From Strongyloides papillosus (Eukaryota; Nematoda; Chromadorea; Rhabditida; Strongyloididae), in assembly GCA_005656395.1 (NCBI GenBank), contig SRSI01000060.1, positions 558,001-622,000 on the forward strand: DNA of 64,000 nt, in the 5' to 3' direction. Shown piece by piece: positions 11,133 to 23,682 of the stretch. Positions within the stretch are counted from its first letter, which is position 1; every line of letters starts with the position of its first letter. Position numbers and translations under genes: made by a program. The notes beneath the pieces are model-generated. The model saw nothing but the letters and a program-made list of their open reading frames with translations. It had not been told where the DNA came from and did no database searches.

Positions 11133-11989
11133 TATTAATTTTATACGTAATTATAGTGCTGTAAATTTATATACATAACTCAATTATCAATGAGGATTTT
11201 AATTAACAAGTAATTCTCTTTGATTTAAACTGCTTTTTAGTATCGTATAAACTTTTTTATAATCCTTTATTAATTTAGTTAGTAAAAAAAAGTAAATTTT
11301 GGTTGGTGATTAATATGCACTTATTAAAATTATCGTAACATAGAACGATAAAAATAAAACACTTAGAATTAGTTGGTACATGATTTTTTATTGAATTATC
11401 AATTTTTCATATTGATGTCGTCTTCCTAGTAAATACCTAAAATGATGACATTATCAATTCACATTGTAAGTGAAATAGACAAAAAGAAGAGTGTAAGAAA
11501 TAATAAATGTAATTATTTATCACCCATAATATAAGTTGAAATCAGCATTTCGGTAAGTTATTTACTACACTTGTAACAATTATTTTTCTTGAGATCAACC
11601 TCCAACAAGAGCCTAAATTGAAAAGTAGTTTTTGACATTTTGACTGTTTTCCCAGATATAAAAGTGAATGATATATTTTAAATTGTCTATTAAGATGAAT
11701 GGACGAATTACTCAGAACTGTTTGCGCTGTTTTACGTTAGAATAATGTTTTGCCTTTTGACAGAAAAAAATTAAAGAAAAGACTTTTCACTTTGGTGACC
11801 GAGTTAACATGGGAGTTTGATTTTTCTACATTAGCCAAATAACGAAAATGTTTAAGTAATAAGAGAACTGATCCGGAAATAAACGTTGTATGTTTTTAAA
11901 AAAAGTTTGGCGTATGTCAAAAAACATTTTTCGAGTTTTTAATCTTCAATAAGAGAAGTGATAGCATCAAGAAGACCAAAAGAGGAGTT

Positions 11990-12071
11990 TGACGAGAGTG
12001 GGATTCGAACCCACGCATCCGAAGATACCAGTGCCTTAAACTGGCGCCTTAGACCGCTCGGCCATCTCGCC
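11990..12071 (-). tRNA. tRNA-Leu (AAG)
   Basis: The minus strand reads GGCGAGATGGCCGAGCGGTC, then TAAGGC, an anticodon arm CCAGT-TTAAGGC-ACTGG, a long variable arm (TATCTTCGGAT) and a T arm with GGTTCGAATCC. The acceptor stem GGCGAGA pairs with TCTCGTC using one G-T pair. The discriminator is A at 11990. The loop TTAAGGC places AAG at the anticodon. The class II variable arm is as expected for leucine. There is no intron. Confidence 0.95.
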
Positions 12072-15000
12072 ACGTCGTGGGGACGTTCTAACTCGTCAAT
12101 AGAAGGCGTGAGGAAACTTCTGACTTAAATTTGGTTTATATAAGTATTTTTGATAAATTAAAACAATTATATGTATATTTTAAAGCATATTCTTGAAAGA
12201 TAAACCTTATTTCAAGTGTTATAGTTTTTCCCAAAAAGGTAATATTGTATTTCTAAATCATTTTGGTGGGTAAAACAAATCAAATTTAAAAAATAATTTA
12301 TCAAAAAAGAACTTTTTTAAAATAAACATCATGTAAATAATACGCATTTAATTTTATTAATAATAATATTTCTTTATGTTATGAATATTTTATTCAAATG
12401 GTAAAATTCTGCTTTTTGGTATTTTTAATTTGTCAACGAAAGTAATTTACAAATTTAATCGACATAAAAGTTTATTTAATTTATTTAAAAATATGCTTAA
12501 ACAACGTGAGGATACTATAAAGAACACTAAACAATTATTACTTGATCTGATAAGTTATTTTAAATTTACTTTTTAATGTTGAAGTAAGCTAAAGAATTTG
12601 TATTAAATATCATATTTTGTAGAAATTAGATTTAAACTATATAAAAAACTAATAAATCCCATTATTTAACACTAAAAAGTATATTTTTTGATAATTCTCA
12701 AGTTAAATATGGAAATTTTAAGATAAATTATCATAAACAACATTTAAAGGTATTAAAAAATATTAAAATTCTTTTAAAATATCTGTATAAGCTATATTCT
12801 GGTCAAACTTTTTGATACGTTTTTAATTGGCAAGTAAAGGTGGTTCCCCTCACGCGCAAATCCCAATCTGTTTATCAAGAGATTAGTTTAGTTAAAATGT
12901 TTCCATAAATAATGATAAAAAATGCTAGTAATGATAAGAAGAGGGAAGGAAGCGCAATAAAGTTTGTATAAATTTCTTAGAGATTTTTAAAAAAAAATTT
13001 TTTTATGATTATAACTAGTGAAACAATGAAAGATTAGAAATCACACAATAGTCCATCGTAAAGATTTCTAGCTTTTCAGGGTTCCAAATCAGGATAGTTT
13101 CAAGAAATTTTGTTGTAAATATTTTAGTTTTATTTATAAATTCATTCTTACTATAATATGAATTTTATTTAATGTTCCTTCCTAGTTCCGATTTACTAAT
13201 ATTTATAGAATTTTTGTTGTCTTAATTATCTTATAATATTTATTATATCTAATTTAAGTATCATACTTTAAAAAAAACTGTAACTTTATATATTGCTGTT
13301 TGGTTTATAATTTTACTTCAAAAATTCTACAATTTCGTTTAGTTTTATAATTCCACGTTCGTAATAATAATATTTTTGAGCTGAGAAGTAGGCGTATAAC
13401 GATTATTTTACTACAATTTTTACTTGTTAAGATTGGTATACTTTTTTAGAACCAATATTTAGTTGAGATAAATTTCGAACTACGTTCATTAATATATAAA
13501 CTAGTAGAATTTTTGTATAAAATAGAATTTTATTATTCACAATAGAGTTTAATTTCTAAAAAATTATTTATATTGAAGCAACAAAGTAGAAAATAATAGA
13601 AAAAATGCGTAAAAATATTGTTTTTGAACGGATTTCCAATTAAAGTTGCTATTTGTGGTAAACCTATTTGGAGTAATAATAGTATATAATTTTATACCCT
13701 TAAAGACCATTTGTACCAGGTGCAAACAAATAATTTTAAAAGGATTTAGAAGCTTTTGAATGATAATGATCTTAGAAAAGTTCTTTTTTATATTGCCTTA
13801 TACTGGATTTAAGCCTAAAAATTCGTTAGGCAATATTAAAGAGCACGTTGAAGTAAGAAAATCTGAAAGCTTAAATGAATTTAAAGGTATAAAGTTATGA
13901 AATTATTTCTAGTAAATAACTAAGTTTATAAAGGAACGTAGTTAAACTGATTTTAAAAATAACCACGTATACTCCATTCTTAAACATTTATTACGGGAAA
14001 ACTTACATAACCAACAATAAAAGTTTATTAAAAAAGATTTTATAATATATAGAAATTTTATTCAAAATATTGCGTAAAAATAATATAATATATTATTTTT
14101 GCTATTTCGTGTTTAAAATATATATCGTAAAAACAAATGATATCTTAGTAGTGTTTCTGAATAAAAATCGTTTGTTCTAATAGAAATGAAATGAATAAGT
14201 TTATACAATGCATTTTAAATAACCAGAAACCTATGATAGATATATAATTCCATGGAGAATTTCAATTTACAAAGATTTTACTAAGAGAAAGATAAAATTT
14301 ACTTATTTCAGAAAAAAATTTGTTCTTTAATCTAATTTTTAAAATTACAGTCTGTTTTTTTTACTGTATCTTTAAAAATTGACAAAATTTTTGATTACGA
14401 CATTATGTTCATAAAATAACAATAATTTATTGTTACTTTTCTATTCTTAAACTAGCAAATTAAATTATAAAAAAGATAGTATTTGAATTTTAATATAAGT
14501 TACATTCTTATTTCAAAGATAAATGAACCCCTCACTAAGTCAAAAATTTAGTCATTTTTTTATGAAATTTAAAATATGATAACTGCTTTATATGTTTTGA
14601 TTAGACCTTATTGATAAAAATTTGTCTTTTTAAAAATCTGTACAACAAAATACAAGTATTTTTATCATTTATACAAGTATTATAATCTTTAATTCAAATT
14701 TCCTAACATTAATTAAGAAAGAAATTTTAAAATTAATTCTTGTCATTTTGTTTCTTTCTGAAATTTATGCAGTTAATAAGTATTTACTTAGAAATTAATC
14801 CTTATTTACGACTACATTTTGATATCAATTTTGGGAAAAATAAATGACTTTTTATCTTTTGCGTTATTTTTTAAAGAAAAGTAAATAAAAATACGAATCT
14901 TTGGACTGTAATTTTAGGTCCATTAATAGTCTTATATGATTCAAAATTGTACGACATTAAAAAAACTGTAATCTTTAGAAAATTGTCTTCACGATAATAA

Positions 15001-16986
15001 AGCGAAATTTTAGAAAACATCAGATCAAATAATTATAATGTCAACGCTTAATTTTTTAAGCTAAAAATTTTAATAAAAGTTGAAATAGAAAAGCTTTGTT
15101 AAATAATTGTAGTATTTTAAATAAAAAAAGTAGAAAAATTAAAGAAAAATGTAAATATTAGAACTTTAAATTGAATTTTATAAATAATTTAAATAATATT
15201 ATTTGGAAGATGGATTATTTTGTATTTATTAAAAAATTGAATAGCTTTAGGAAAAAGAATATTTTTATTAAAAAACGTCATTCAGTCATAATTTTACATT
15301 CATGTAAACAATATTTTAAAATTTAAAAGATAAAAGTTCATTACCGTTCAACTCTTTAAAGTCATCTTATCATTATTATATCATAATAATTTACGAAGAC
15401 AATAGATATTAAAGTTTCTAAATTTATTCTCAAATTGATAGTTAAAAATGCTTATGTTATCATAATTAAATTATTCTAACTTTGATGTTAAAAACAGTTT
15501 TTATTGTTTAAATTTTTATGTTATAAAAACTATTCGGTAAATTCTGACTTTCATTGTCAAATTTTCCTTAAATTGTTGTGAATTAATAAGTACATTAATT
15601 ATAAAAGTATATAAATATATGTTTTTAAACAGTTTTGAAAGTCTTGCATTTTTTACTTAATATTGTTTATGTATAAAATAATATGTATTATCATGTTAAT
15701 AAAAACATTTTTTGTTTTAATAAATATTTTTGTTTCATCTATGTAATAGTCTACATTACTATTAATATTTAGGTGTATGGATTTATGTTCTTTATAAATT
15801 ATATAATTTCACTTAACATAGAATTAGAACATTATTCTTAAACATATCACATGTAAATATTTAGTATTATCGTGTTAAAAAAATTTCAATGAAATATTAA
15901 CATTATAATATAAAAAGGTTAGATAATAAACATTTTATATGTTATGAAAAAATGACACATCTAGAATAAAAATACAAAATAATAAAGAATACCACTAAAT
16001 AAAACAAACTAAATTAATTTTTTTTGGTAATTATCTAAAATTTTGATAAAGTGAAAAATGTAAATATGTTTCAGATGACTACATGATTAATATTGTCATG
16101 ATTGTTTTTTAACAAAGATAAATTTTAAAACTTTTCAATGACATATAAAAATTTTCATATGATTTTTAAATCTATTTTTCTTATTTTTTTATTAGTTTAA
16201 TGACAGAAAGTTTTGATTAAATGGTTTGAAAAATTTTAACTGATTTATTGAAACAAGAATTGTTGCTGTGATTGTCTTTAAAAGCAATCTTCATGACTAT
16301 TTTGAATATTGTTTCAAAAAGTTTTTGATGCATTTTGATTAAAAGTATTAAATATTTCATTATGAAATGATGTAAATAAGTTTGTGCTTATCTTATACAT
16401 TCATTAATTTTTACATCATTCTTTTATTGTTTGGGTCATAATCAACTTTAATATTAGTTTTTTTATAAGCACTTACTATTTTCACTATCAATTTTATTAC
16501 ATACTTACAATAAAGACATTAAAACTACTTTTTATTATATTTTTAAAATAGATGATGCAAATAAATTTTACATAGTTTTTACTAAGCAAAATGTACGAGA
16601 TCTTTCAACTGATAAAATTCCTTTTTTTATTATCTGCTTTTATTAAAATGTAATTTTTTGCCTACAATGTTTTTTAATATTTCTTATTGCTTCATTTAAA
16701 AAAAAACAAACGACAATTATTACGTAATCGTTTCTTGTATGAACTTTACGAAAGGAGGTTGTTTTTAAATTAGTATAAAAAAAAGTACAAAGCGATTTTT
16801 ATGATAATGGTGTGTTGAGATAGTATTATAATATATAGCCTGAAAAATCTAATAAAATATTAAATAAAGATAAGAATTTAGTTTCTCAAAACAGGACAGT
16901 TATATTTATTACTTTGTTATCATATTCAACTAAAACATTTAAATATTACATCAATTATTATTTTCCAGCAAAAAGGTTTCAAAACT
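12072..16986. other. 4.9-kb gene-poor region
   Basis: No coding region, tRNA or convincing transposon was found. An imperfect inverted repeat at about 13780-13844 (ATATTGCCT mirrored by AGGCAATAT, about 28 bases between arms) could form a hairpin. The final bases (16960-16978) are a pyrimidine tract ending TTTTCCAG, a splice acceptor just before the next gene. Confidence 0.5.
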
Positions 16987-17586
16987 ATGATGACATCTAA
17001 AGAGCCAACTCTAAACGATGAATTTTTTCATCTAAGATTATTTTTAAGATACAAGTATTACTATGCTATGGAACGTTTCACAAGTTATTGGGATCATGGT
17101 ATTTATGAAGTAGCGATCCTTCATCTGATGCATGCTCTAAAAGCATTTGAGGCTGAAAAAAATACAATTAATTTTATGGAGGGCAATTGTGTTGAATTGG
17201 AGAATATGTATAATGATTTAAAAGTAAATTTAAACAAATTGTACTTTTGTTTATATTTATACATTTAAAATTTTTAGTTATATATAGATAAATTTTTAAA
17301 ATTATACAATGTTGAAGAGGAGATAGAGAAGAAATCATTAACTTGTCCTAATGATTGTAAATTTTGTTATTATAAAACAATTTTATATGACGATGAAAAT
17401 GATACAGATTTAGAAAATGATTTTTTACAAAAAGATGAAATTTATGACATTCCACTATTAACTGTTTATAATTGTGCAAAACAAATCAAAAAAATTAATG
17501 AAGAAAAGGAAGAATTTCCAAAACAAAAAGTTGTTTACAATGAAAACAGTATTTTTAAAAAATTCAAAAACATATTTAATAAATAA
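16987..17586 (+). CDS. unrecognised protein, two exons (orphan)
   Basis: Exons 16987-17223 and 17278-17586 (intron 54 nt, GTAAAT donor, TTTTTAG acceptor, phase 0) encode 181 residues. I do not recognise the family. The first exon is helical in character: LRLFLRYKYYYAMERF is followed by HGIYEVAILHLMHALKAFEA, which has the spacing of a TPR-like helix pair. The second exon is acidic and lysine-rich, with a CPNDCKFC cluster that could bind metal or form disulphides. There is no signal peptide or membrane segment. TTTTCCAG 8 bases before the ATG suggests a trans-splice site and supports this start. Both exons stay open across a matched intron, so it is probably real and may be lineage-specific. 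Confidence 0.65.
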
Positions 17587-18561
17587 TATCACTCAACATC
17601 TCAATATATCATTTTCAAAAAACTCATCCCAATAATTTCAAAAACACAATTTTTATTGTTTATACTTCAAAATAATTCTGTTTATTCAATAAGCAAAAAG
17701 ATTTACTATTACGTCATTAGCGGTACTTTTGAAAGGCGTTATCAAAATTGAAAGTGTAGATGAATCCGTTAATATTATTCTTAAACTGATACTTAATTAA
17801 AACATGTATTGTTAAATCTTTAATTAACTTAAATTTTTTGTGAATAAAAATTCACGTATTTTAAGCAGAGTTCAAAAGTTAAAATAAAAACAATAATAGG
17901 TATTTTTCAGAAAATAATTATGTCATGTTAGTAAACAATTATTAATTTAATTTTCAAAAATATTGTAGTTATCAATACTATAAATTATTAAATTTACTTT
18001 CCATTTATCATAGAGGTGAAATTGATAAAAAAATATCTATTAAAATATAAAAAGGTTCTTTAAAAATGGATAAAAGATTATGAAAATAAACTAGAAATTG
18101 TAATTTTTGAAGTTTGAACATTGATAATATATTTAATAGAAAAAACAGTAATCTATAATAAATTTTGTTAGATTTAGTATAAAACATGTAAATAACAAAA
18201 ATATAATTTTTAAAAGTCACTTTGTTTAAAATGAAATACCTTTCATATACAATACATTTGAAATATAGCGAAATAAATTTACTTGCTTTCTATGGATTTA
18301 TTTTTTGAATACTTTTTAGTACATATCAATTTTTTTATTATATAAAATATTTTAAATCTATTAACTATCTGTTTTTTTTTAATTTCAAAGGATATTTCGA
18401 TATAGATTATAAAAACGACATGAAATTTTAAAAAATAATGGTATTAGTATAACATATTAAAAAAAGTATTAATATGCGTATTATTAACATAAACCTTAAA
18501 ATTACGAAATGTATATTTTTTTGCTGTAGTTAATATTAAATTCTATTTAAGAAATAATTAA
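17587..18561. other. AT-rich intergenic region
   Basis: Lies between the 3' ends of two convergent genes (orphan gene on plus, F-spondin on minus). I see no coding exon or structured RNA. Confidence 0.5.
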
Positions 18562-21274
18562 TTAACAATCTTCATTACATTTTCTATCTTCCCTTTCTGG
18601 TAGATAACAATTAGGATCATTTTCATTCTCGATATAATTTCTTCCCTTGAATATTCTTCTCCTTCTATATTGTGTTCCTTCACACTCCTGGCTACATCTA
18701 GACCACATTCCCCAATTACCAACTCTACATCCTTTACTTTCACATGGTCTATTATCACATTTCCTTTCTTGAATCAAATGTAAACCTGATGGACATGGTG
18801 TACCACCATTTCTAGGGAATATTTTAATTGACTTATTTCTTGTTCTTTTACCTCTACCACACGTAGTTGAACATTCTGACCATGAGCTCCATTCATTTAA
18901 CAAACAATCAACTCTATCACCACCATCTTCAATAACTGTCTCTTCACCACCAATTTCACCTATTAATTGATGTCCGGGTACAACAACGTTATCAGTTTTA
19001 GCTTTACGTATACATAATTGTTTACATTCCTCTTCTGTTTCAAATTGATTACGATTACCCTTACAACCTGTATAAATAAAACGTTCACATTTTGTTGTAT
19101 TTTTATTATACCAATATCTTGGAAATACACCACCACATTGTCCCTCAGCCTTTTCTTCATTACATATTTCTAAAAATTAAAAATAAATAATTTACAAATA
19201 AATATTTACCTTCTGAATGAACTGTTAGTAAACGGCGACATGATGGCATTTGACATTTAGCTTTTTCTAGTAAATTTATATTTGTACATTGCAATTCATG
19301 TTCTACATAATAAAATAATCTTGAACGAATTTTGATACCATCATCACAACTAGCCGAACATGGTGACCATTCACTCCATGATGTTGTTTTACATAAAGGA
19401 TTTGGTGTTACATTACAATCTTCACCATTATCTCCAATACAATTTTCAATTTCTGTAAGATTAACTTTTTTACAATTATTTGCTTTTGTTTCATCAAGTA
19501 ACTTTCTATGACGTGTACGTTTACCATTACCACAGGTAACAGAACATTCCGACCAATCTTCCCAATTTGTTGTTGTACATTCTGTAGAGAATAGATCTGA
19601 TCCATGACATTCAGCTTGTTTTGCACTACAAAATTGTCTCTCTGTTGTTTGTCTATGACAATGAAACATTTGAGCTTTTATTGGGAATAAGAAAACTCTT
19701 GATCTCATACGAAGACCTTTACCACATGTTGCAGAACATAAACTCCATGATTCCCATTCACTCATTGTACATTCCCTACGATCTTTATATTCCTCCTCCT
19801 CTGATATACTTGTTGCTTCGAATGCATCTCTTTTATAATCTTCGTCACTCCTACATCCTGAATTAATAACATCAGCTCTTTTTATTGTTAACCTTCCAAG
19901 TGGTGGTATCTCATCAGACGTTTCATCATAAAATGGTGATAATTTATTTGATTTTGTTGTTATTGGAACGATTTTATGTCTTGGATTGGCTGGTGTATTT
20001 GGTGACATATATGTAACACCGTCATCAGTACCAGCATCCCAAGGTAATAAATCAAAAACTCTTTCTTCAATCCAGGTGCAATCAGGGAGACATAAATTGA
20101 TACAAGAGATTCCAACACACCAATCAGGTGATGGTCCAAACATGGCAGCAATTGAAGCAAAATGATGTACTTTATTGACATGAAAACTAGATTTTGTTTG
20201 ACCTTGTACTTCTGGAAACCATAGACCTTTAAGCTTAATAATTGTACGTATATCTCTAGCAGAACTTTTCATTTCCTGTTCAGCTTTAAATGTATTACCC
20301 CATTCAGCAATCTCCTTTAATCCATCAGTTGCTATGTCACCAAATCTCCATAATGTATAATTATCACTATGAGATGCACCTAAGAAATCTGTAAAATGTG
20401 TTAGATGTTCTAAACTTGGATATTCTTTTGGATGTGTTTCTTTACTCCAAATACCTAAAAATTCTATATCATATTTTGCCTCAGTACAAGCGCAACATTT
20501 TGCATTTAAATTATCTTCTGGAACAGCAGATTCATGTGCTTCTGTAAAAAATTATATGATAAGATAATAACAATAATAGTAGTTATATTATAATGCATTA
20601 ATACTTTTAAATAGAGTTATTATTGTATAATGCACAAAAGGAATTATGTCGTTTTAATCGTATTAACTGAACTAATACATATTTAGAAAACGTAAAAAAA
20701 TAAATTATTCTTTATTTTTTTGTATATAAAACGTACTTTTAGCACAAAATTCTAATGTTAGCTGACTATCGTCAGCATACCAAATATTTCTTGATTCTAT
20801 TATTGTTGCTCTAATAAGAACACAACCGTCACCACTATTTGGAGCTCTCCATAAAACACTAACTGATGTTTTTGGTCTTAAATTAGTGTGTGAGACTCCA
20901 GCTTTACGACAATTCGGTGCAACTCTAACTTCGCCACGTCCTTTTGGTATTTCAAATTTTCCAGCTCGTTTGTCATTTGGGTATTGTGTTGTTATACCAA
21001 ATCCACGAAATGTCTGAACAGTATACTCTGTTCTACGACCTTTTAGTGTGATTTTATATATCTTTCCAGGTACAAATTTATCTGGTTTATCATCATCCTT
21101 CTCATTTTGTCCTGTAACTTCAATATAAAAACCATTATTTCCCAGTTTTTTAGGTCCTTTAGCTTCATAAATTTGTCTTGTACATTCATATATTGACTTT
21201 TGACAATCAACTATTGATAGTAAGAAAATTAAACTAAATATTATGTATTTATCATAACTTATATTAAATAGCAT
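18562..21274 (-). CDS. spon-1: F-spondin (SPON-1-like) extracellular matrix protein
   Basis: Three exons on the minus strand: 21274-20737, 20541-19210 and 19169-18562, 825 residues, introns in consistent phase. Order of domains: signal peptide (about 1-24); reeler domain (about 25-175, ending LTLEFCAK); spondin-N domain in exon 2 (CCACTEAKYDIEFLGIWSKE, later PSPDWCVGISCINLCLPDCT); three thrombospondin type-1 repeats (WESWSLCSATCGKG, WEDWSECSVTCGNG, WSEWSPCSASCDDG); a Kunitz domain with six Cys at the start of exon 3 (QCGGVFPRYWYN, FIYTGCKGNRNQF, ECKQLC); then two more type-1 repeats (WSSWSECSTTCGRG, WGMWSRCSQECEG). This is the architecture of nematode F-spondin, a secreted matrix protein used in muscle attachment and in cell and axon positioning. 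A TTTTAG acceptor lies one base before the ATG. The symbol is by homology. Confidence 0.95.
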
Positions 21275-21981
21275 TCTAAAATTAAAAAAAGAGAAGTTTT
21301 AATTTTTTAAATTAAAAAATTTTTTTGATAATAGTATATATGAGTATATAATGCAAGTTTAATAATAAATTACCTTTTAGTATAGGTAGAGGTAGATGAT
21401 CTTAATCTATATAATATAAGATTTAATATATCTTAGCATATAAATAATGGCATTTTACACTAATTGAAGTATATAGGAGTGGCTTAATTGTTGAGGAATG
21501 TCAAATGATTTATCTATTATAATTATGTAATAAATCTATATAAATGTTAATTAAAATATTATAACAATGTATGTCATTAATTCAGTTGAAGTATTATTAC
21601 AAATGTTTTATATTGTTTAAAATCCATGAAATAAATATTTAAAATATTTTTAAGTAAAAAAGAGGAATATACTTGTTTTAAAGAAGTAATCAAATGATTT
21701 GAATTAAGTTTTATAATAAACTTATTGTAAATATATATAATTTTTATAATTATTAAGTGATATTAGTTTATTTTTAAAATTAATATTTATTTACAAAGTT
21801 ATATCAATTTTTTCATTCATTAAATTATTATTTATTTTAAAGTCGATGAAAAAGTAAAATTACTATTATCTTTTTTATCATTGCTTCTACATATTCATTA
21901 TAGTACAATTTATGATAAAAGTATTATATTAAACTGTTACACTAAAAGTTTAATATTTTACCATCCTTTTTTTTATTTAAA
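21275..21981. other. divergent intergenic region (F-spondin / DEG-ENaC)
   Basis: About 0.7 kb between two divergently transcribed genes; it should hold promoters for both. On the minus strand a TTTTAATTTTAG acceptor abuts the F-spondin ATG. No motif can be named with confidence. Confidence 0.4.
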
Positions 21982-23682
21982 ATGGAGAAAAAAAATGTAA
22001 AAGATGATAATAGGTATTCATTTAAAAGTAAAAGAGAGTTCCTTCGAAAAACATTATCAGAAGATTATCCTGGATTAGATTATCTTGGTATTCATAACGT
22101 ACTTCATGCCAAAGCATTTTGGTACAAACTTTTATGGCTGTTTGTATTATTAGTATGTTTTATTCTGGGTATTTATACAGTTTTTGCGTAAGTAATAGAT
22201 AAATTATAGTTATATCTATAGATATAATATAATTTTTAATATTTTAGTGTAATTAAAGAATATCATGGAAAGCCATCATCGACTAAAATATCAGTTCATT
22301 CAGTACATGAATTACTACTTCCGCAAATAACAATATGTCCCACAAATCCAATGACATTAAATCTTCAAAAAATGGCTGATGGTTTATTTATCAAAAATAA
22401 TATTTCTACATGGAATACATCAACTGTTGAAGATTTTGCAAATTTCATGCTATTAGGAAGTGGATTTCATGTAAGGCACTTTATATATCACTTAAAAATA
22501 CACATCTTTTTAGAAAGTTAACTTAGATTTTCTTGAATCTGTAAATATAACTGAAATGACATATCTTTATGATACATTTCGTAACAATGTAACTGTTTTA
22601 GAATACTTTTCAGAGGTAAAATTAAATTTTATATAATAAAATAACAATGTTACTTAATGTACTTTTTTTAAAGTTTTTTGATACATATGGTTTACAATGT
22701 TCACAATTTTTTAAATCTTGTTCCTTAGGGAGTCAAAAATTAGATTGTTGCAAAATTATGACACCAACATACACAATAAGAAGAGGACGTTGTTTTAGGA
22801 CAATTGAATTAAAACAAAAAACTTTTGATGAATTGGGTAAACTAAAATTGGAGATAAGAAAACCAAAATTTATGTTTAATGAAACAAAAAATGTTGAGAT
22901 AATTGCTTTTGTTGGGGAACATAAAGAATCATTAGCACCATTTCCAAGATATTATATAAGTGAAGGCATTTGGATAAAAATGAGAATATTTGCTAAGTAC
23001 ATTAATTTAATAGAAAGAGATGGTGTTTGTACTGATCAGGTTAACTCAATAAGTAAAGCATCATGTTATTTAAGAGATTGGATGAAAACAAAAGTAGAAG
23101 ATCCTTTAAATTGTACTTTTCCATTTGTCTCTTTAAGTAAAGAGGTTGACTTAGATGGTTGTAGACCTGATGCTTTAGCTAAAGTATATAGAAATATTGA
23201 TGATGCAAATTATATTACACATGATGTATGTTTAAGTCTTAATATTTTGTTAGAATACAATTTTTTATTTTTATAGTGCATCTTACCATGTGATAGATGG
23301 GAATATACAGTAGTAAATGAAGCACCAAAATCATTGCTAAATATGGATAAAACAACAAAATTAGATTACAGTTATAGATTGGATGTTTCTTATAATGATC
23401 TTCAATACGAAGTTATTGAGGAAGTTTTAACTATGTCATTTACAACACTTATTGCTTTAGTTGGTGGTCAGGTAATTTTTATAATTTATTTATGATTATC
23501 TTTTATAGTTTTCACTCTTTCTTGGTTCATCATTGCTTAATTTTATTCAAGCAATAATAATGATTATTATACTTTCAAAACGTCTCATAAAAGTAAGTAG
23601 AAGGAAATTACAATTAATGAGGAGACCTCAAATAAGTACTCCAGAATGCTCTATTACATTAAAAGACATTGAAAAATTCTAA
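21982..23682 (+). CDS. DEG/ENaC sodium-channel family subunit (degenerin-like)
   Basis: Six exons: 21982-22187, 22248-22470, 22514-22615, 22674-23225, 23277-23471, 23509-23682; 483 residues. The N-terminus is cytosolic, with a first membrane helix at about 50-69 (LLWLFVLLVCFILGIYTVFA). A Cys-rich extracellular domain follows (QITICPTNP early; CDRWEYT near its end, like the family CxxPC...Y motif). The second helix bears the family signature GGQFSLFLGSSLL, which contains the pore and G-x-S selectivity filter. A basic tail (RRKLQLMRRP) ends the protein. It is shorter than most nematode degenerins, mainly in the extracellular domain. The His-Gly gating motif before the first helix is His-Asn here (LGIHNVL, residues 38-39). 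Ion selectivity and gating stimulus cannot be read from sequence. Confidence 0.92.

Larger units (their letters stand above)
8990..11761. mobile_element. TIR element, copy B, interrupted by two later insertions
   Basis: The left end (8990, GTCAAAAAGGCAAAACATTACTCC) and right end (mirrored to 11761) are the same terminal repeat as copy A. Internal homology to A runs from about 9015 to 9196 and resumes from about 11133 to 11761; shared landmarks include AAATTAATGATAAT near the left and AAATAGACAA...GTAAGAAATAATAAAT near the right. Removing the mariner and the small TIR element leaves about 0.85 kb, close to copy A. About 45 bp past each right end are also related (8927-8972 and 11762-11808), so the duplicated unit is slightly longer than the TIR-to-TIR segment. 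Confidence 0.7.

Noticed and set aside
12220..12260. CAAAAAGGTAATATTG resembling the end of the TIR element at 8048
   Set aside because: Similarity is confined to about 12 bases and has no mirrored partner.
13440..14000. Suspected long inverted repeat (AACTACGTTC near 13478 and GAACGTAGTT near 13942)
   Set aside because: Further matches between the arms are not colinear, so it is probably chance in AT-rich sequence.
18558..18758. Alternative minus-strand frame over the last F-spondin exon
   Set aside because: Out-of-frame shadow; the true frame carries type-1 repeats.
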